Part shown: piece by piece, positions 8,501 to 9,294 of the stretch
How positions within the stretch are numbered: position 1 is the first letter of the stretch
Layout: each line of letters opens with the position of its first letter
Assembly: GCA_020047885.1 (NCBI GenBank)
Contig: JAIFNF010000154.1
Coordinates: 1 to 9,294 of the forward strand
Direction of reading: 5' to 3'
DNA from: Gammaproteobacteria bacterium
Lineage (GTDB): Bacteria; Pseudomonadota; Gammaproteobacteria; Competibacterales; Competibacteraceae
DNA length: 9,294 bases
The notes under the pieces: generated by a model
What the model saw: only the letters and a program-made list of their open reading frames with translations
The model's database searches: none
What the model was told of the DNA's origin: nothing
Translations under genes and position numbers: made by a program

Positions 8501-8955
8501 TGGCGAGGTGTGCGTTGCCATTGTTCGTTGCCACTGCTGGCGGGGTCTGCCCCCCCACCCCGGCCCTCCCCCGCTAGGGGGGAGGGAGCCAGAGAATCCC
8601 CTCCCCCTTGACGGGGGAGGGTTAGGGTGGGGGTGTTGGGTGCGGGTGTGGTAATCCGTTCATAGTCGCCCCAGTCGAGTTGCACGGTCAGGGTCGGGGT
8701 GTCGGCGCTGACCAGGACGCTCAGGCCCAACGAGGCGGGAAACAGGGAATGCCGGGCGGGCGCTCGTTCCGGGCTGGCGTTGTCTTCGGCAGCGAGGGAA
8801 GCAGGTTCGAGGATATCGGCTTCATCTGGGGCGAGAAAGCCGGTGAGATACCAGCGGGTCGGGGTTTCGTTGAGGATTTCATCGGGGAGCGCCGGGCCGA
8901 CCAGGTCAGTGCGCAGGGCGGCAATGAGGCGATCACGAACGTCAGCGGGGGTCAT
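5512..8955 (-). CDS. drmA: DrmA, DISARM helicase (SF2/SNF2-like, with DUF1998-partner architecture)
   Basis: Encodes 1147 residues from ATG 8955, supported by AGGA at 8962-8965, 6 bases upstream; the frame is open 24 codons further, but that part overlaps the preceding gene. An N-terminal domain (1-400) starts MTPADVRDRLIAALRTDLVGP, typical of DrmA. The helicase core follows: Walker A FFPTGGGKTEAYLG (451-464), the Walker B variant QDELHLISGPLG (695-706, DELH), motif III ASTATVRRA, motif V ATNMISVGLD (915-924), and motif VI EYIQASSRVGR (942-952). A four-cysteine zinc knuckle is inserted in lobe 1 (CPWC 579-582, C607, C612). Known: DrmA translocates on DNA and with DrmB recognises invading DNA in DISARM, blocking phage. 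It is the first defence gene of the operon and is followed by drmB with a 40-base overlap. Oddity: two palindromic repeat elements are translated in frame in the N-terminal domain (about residues 108-136 and 282-295). The helicase core is intact. Confidence 0.95.
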   Translation of the reverse strand: MTPADVRDRLIAALRTDLVGPALPDEILNETPTRWYLTGFLAPDEADILEPASLAAEDNASPERAPARHSLFPASLGLSVLVSADTPTLTVQLDWGDYERITTPAPNTPTLTLPRQGGGDSLAPSPLAGEGRGGGADPASSGNEQWQRTPRHSAPISIKLPASGHRSRCSQPVPADPQLKLAYSVRAIPARLHDRLPPGARVVSIFLSNERGDASSAERRDEHYVFQPEITVTSPRPFLPQPNLRGRDDADEWDERLADLHDRAIHSYAVGHGVATAADITDSPRPLGEGLGVRVCHTVRTVWIPQAAVEFVAASTLPDVELRIETLADLPDFAAVETALRPLISGYRHWIQGQPPQLPTLCLPQQEIGRELLNRATQAADRIEAGLNALHDPQIFHAFRLMNRVMARAARQRRPGLTPAWRPFQLAFILLNLRGIVEPGHYDRGIVDLLFFPTGGGKTEAYLGLAAFTLILRRLRYPGIQSAGLTVLMRYTLRLLTLDQLGRAATVICALELEREKNPKILGEWRFEIGLWVGKAATPNRMGRKGDDNKDTARHKTIAYKEGKGKTKTKSAPIPLENCPWCGEKFTPNAFQLVPNPDTPTDLRVICVNRDCDFAGRTERTLPILSVDEPIYRRLPCFLIATVDKFAALPWTGETGALFGLVDRYDSEGFYGPCQPKTGQPLPDGRLPPPELIIQDELHLISGPLGTIAGLYETALEALCSASPDAPRPKIIASTATVRRAADQIRALFNRRDADIFPPPGLNRRDSFFAETHGPERTHPRLYVGIAAQGRSLKVVMLRVYLALMAAAQKGYEEAGGKKAIPNPADPYLTLLGYFNSLRELGGSRRIVEDEVTTRLQHYGQRQRLNEPRGQFADRKIQFEVLELTSRVNTAEVAQAKRRLELDFAQPDRVDIALATNMISVGLDIIRLGLMVILGQPKTSAEYIQASSRVGRDPNRPGLIVTLLNIHRPRDRSHYERFAAYHQTFYRSVEATSVTPFSPRALDRALPAVLTALMRYADPRLTPPRGAAAIETLRSALEAPLIKVLGDRAEGHAAVADPAEVAALRQNLSDRVKDLLDSWCRIAHDNAQQGITLQYQHEVGGTVRLLYEFLNRDAPPLWKFRANRSMRDVEPSINLWLETLDRQTVVE
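8073..8110. repeat. C/G-rich palindromic repeat element inside drmA, shorter copy
   Basis: A C-rich arm (CCCCTCTCCC, 8086-8095) pairs with GGGCGAGGGG (8099-8108) over a 3-base loop with one mismatch. It is preceded by CCCTCACCCCCAG. This is the pattern of dispersed intergenic palindromes common in proteobacteria. Here it is translated within drmA as about residues 282-295 (SPRPLGEGLGVRV). Confidence 0.7.
8552..8633. repeat. Cruciform-forming palindromic repeat element inside drmA, longer copy
   Basis: Outer arms CCCCCACCC (8552-8560) and GGGTGGGGG (8625-8633) are perfect complements. They enclose two hairpins: CCCTCCCCC (8564-8572) with GGGGGAGGG (8578-8586), and CCCTCCCCC (8599-8607) with GGGGGAGGG (8613-8621). 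The whole element is about 82 bases and resembles a miniature dispersed repeat. It is read in frame in drmA as a Gly/Pro-rich peptide (LTLPRQGGG, PLAGEGRGGG; about residues 108-136) in an otherwise conserved N-terminal domain. Confidence 0.8.
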
Positions 8956-8961
8956 ACAGAT

Positions 8962-8965
8962 TCCT
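8962..8965 (-). promoter_or_regulatory. Ribosome binding site supporting the drmA start at 8955
   Basis: AGGA on the minus strand, 6 bases before ATG 8955, within the 13-base gap after the stop of the upstream HTH gene. It favours this start over the longer upstream reading. Confidence 0.6.
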
Positions 8966-8968
8966 GAA

Positions 8969-9294
8969 TCATTTGGGGTGCAGCCGTTCCAATGTGGCAA
9001 GATCCGCTTCAAAGTCAGCCACGTCATAATGCACGGGTTCAGTGACCGCTAACCGCAGTTCCAAACCCCGCAGGATTTTGGCGAGAGTCAGTGCATCAGG
9101 CGCAACCCCATCGGCAAAAAAGGTGGTGAGTTGCCGGGCATCCAAACCACTCCGCGCCGCGACTACGTTAATACCGCCATGCGCTTCAGTGACATTTTTC
9201 AATGCCAGAACGAAGGTAGCGGCGTCGTTTTCATCGAGAGCGGCATTGAGATAGTCGAGAGTCAGTTGCGGGGCATGGTGAAGTTGATCCAGCA
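8969..9294 (-). CDS. Small helix-turn-helix protein resembling HI1420/HigA-type antidotes (C-terminal part; 5' end outside window)
   Basis: The frame is open from the right edge to a TGA at 8969-8971, giving 107 visible residues and no start in the window. A family-like order is seen: DYLNAALDENDAATFVLAL, then a helix-turn-helix region (about residues 33-80: VVAARSGLDARQLTTFF, LTLAKILRGLELRLAV). This matches the layout of the putative addiction-module antidote family (HI1420 type), in which the usual SRE-LYKALS recognition part is replaced here by DARQLTTFFAD. It has an extra acidic tail of about 20 residues (from EPVHYD). Its stop is 13 bases before drmA, so the two are probably co-transcribed. 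Two readings fit: a repressor of the defence operon, or the antidote of a toxin gene lying just outside the right edge. Family assignment is from motif memory only. Confidence 0.7.
   Translation of the reverse strand, partial: LDQLHHAPQLTLDYLNAALDENDAATFVLALKNVTEAHGGINVVAARSGLDARQLTTFFADGVAPDALTLAKILRGLELRLAVTEPVHYDVADFEADLATLERLHPK

Noticed and set aside
8552..8633. Terminator or CRISPR-like repeat at the C/G-rich hairpins
   Set aside because: They are inside the intact drmA reading frame, lack T-runs, and lack regular repeat-spacer spacing, so they are dispersed palindromes.
8956..9027. Extended drmA start 24 codons upstream of ATG 8955
   Set aside because: It would overlap the HTH gene, has no family resemblance, and the ATG at 8955 has a good ribosome binding site and the conserved DrmA N-terminus.

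Overview
The window is a dense, one-directional gene block. Everything I can support as a gene lies on the minus strand, so transcription runs from the right edge to the left edge. The codon and base composition is moderately GC-rich. drmA carries two C/G-rich palindromic repeat elements of a type scattered through many proteobacterial genomes. This suggests a member of the Pseudomonadota, possibly a gammaproteobacterium, but that placement is weak because no rRNA or housekeeping gene is present.

Layout in transcription order: (1) the C-terminal 107 residues of a small helix-turn-helix protein resembling HI1420/HigA-type antidotes, entering from the right edge; (2) drmA, a large SNF2/SF2-like DISARM helicase (8955 to 5512); (3) drmB, a DUF1998-domain DISARM protein (5551 to 3724), which is split by an apparent frameshift; (4) drmC, a phospholipase-D-like DISARM protein with one HKD motif (about 3698 to 2964); (5) a 268-residue protein I do not recognise (2937 to 2131); (6) a BREX-type P-loop ATPase of the BrxD/DUF2791 kind (2127 to 932), also broken by an apparent one-base deletion; (7) a second, divergent ATPase of the same kind (916 to beyond the left edge). 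Gaps are 25 bases or fewer, or genes overlap, so this looks like one operon. No stretch over 300 bases lacks a gene.

The biological picture is an anti-phage defence island. The conserved drmABC core of DISARM is followed not by the usual drmD/drmE or an adjacent methyltransferase, but by an unknown protein and a tandem pair of BREX-type ATPases. No DNA methyltransferase is visible in the window; it could lie outside either edge, or the system may work without one. The downstream module (about 1-2960) is visibly less GC-rich than drmABC, so the operon may be a composite of two modules. The antidote-like HTH gene, 13 bases ahead of drmA, is a candidate regulator.

Two genes (drmB and the first ATPase) need a frame correction to give full-length family members. 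These could be sequencing or assembly errors, or real inactivating mutations. The sequence alone cannot decide, and the system may be non-functional in this strain as written.
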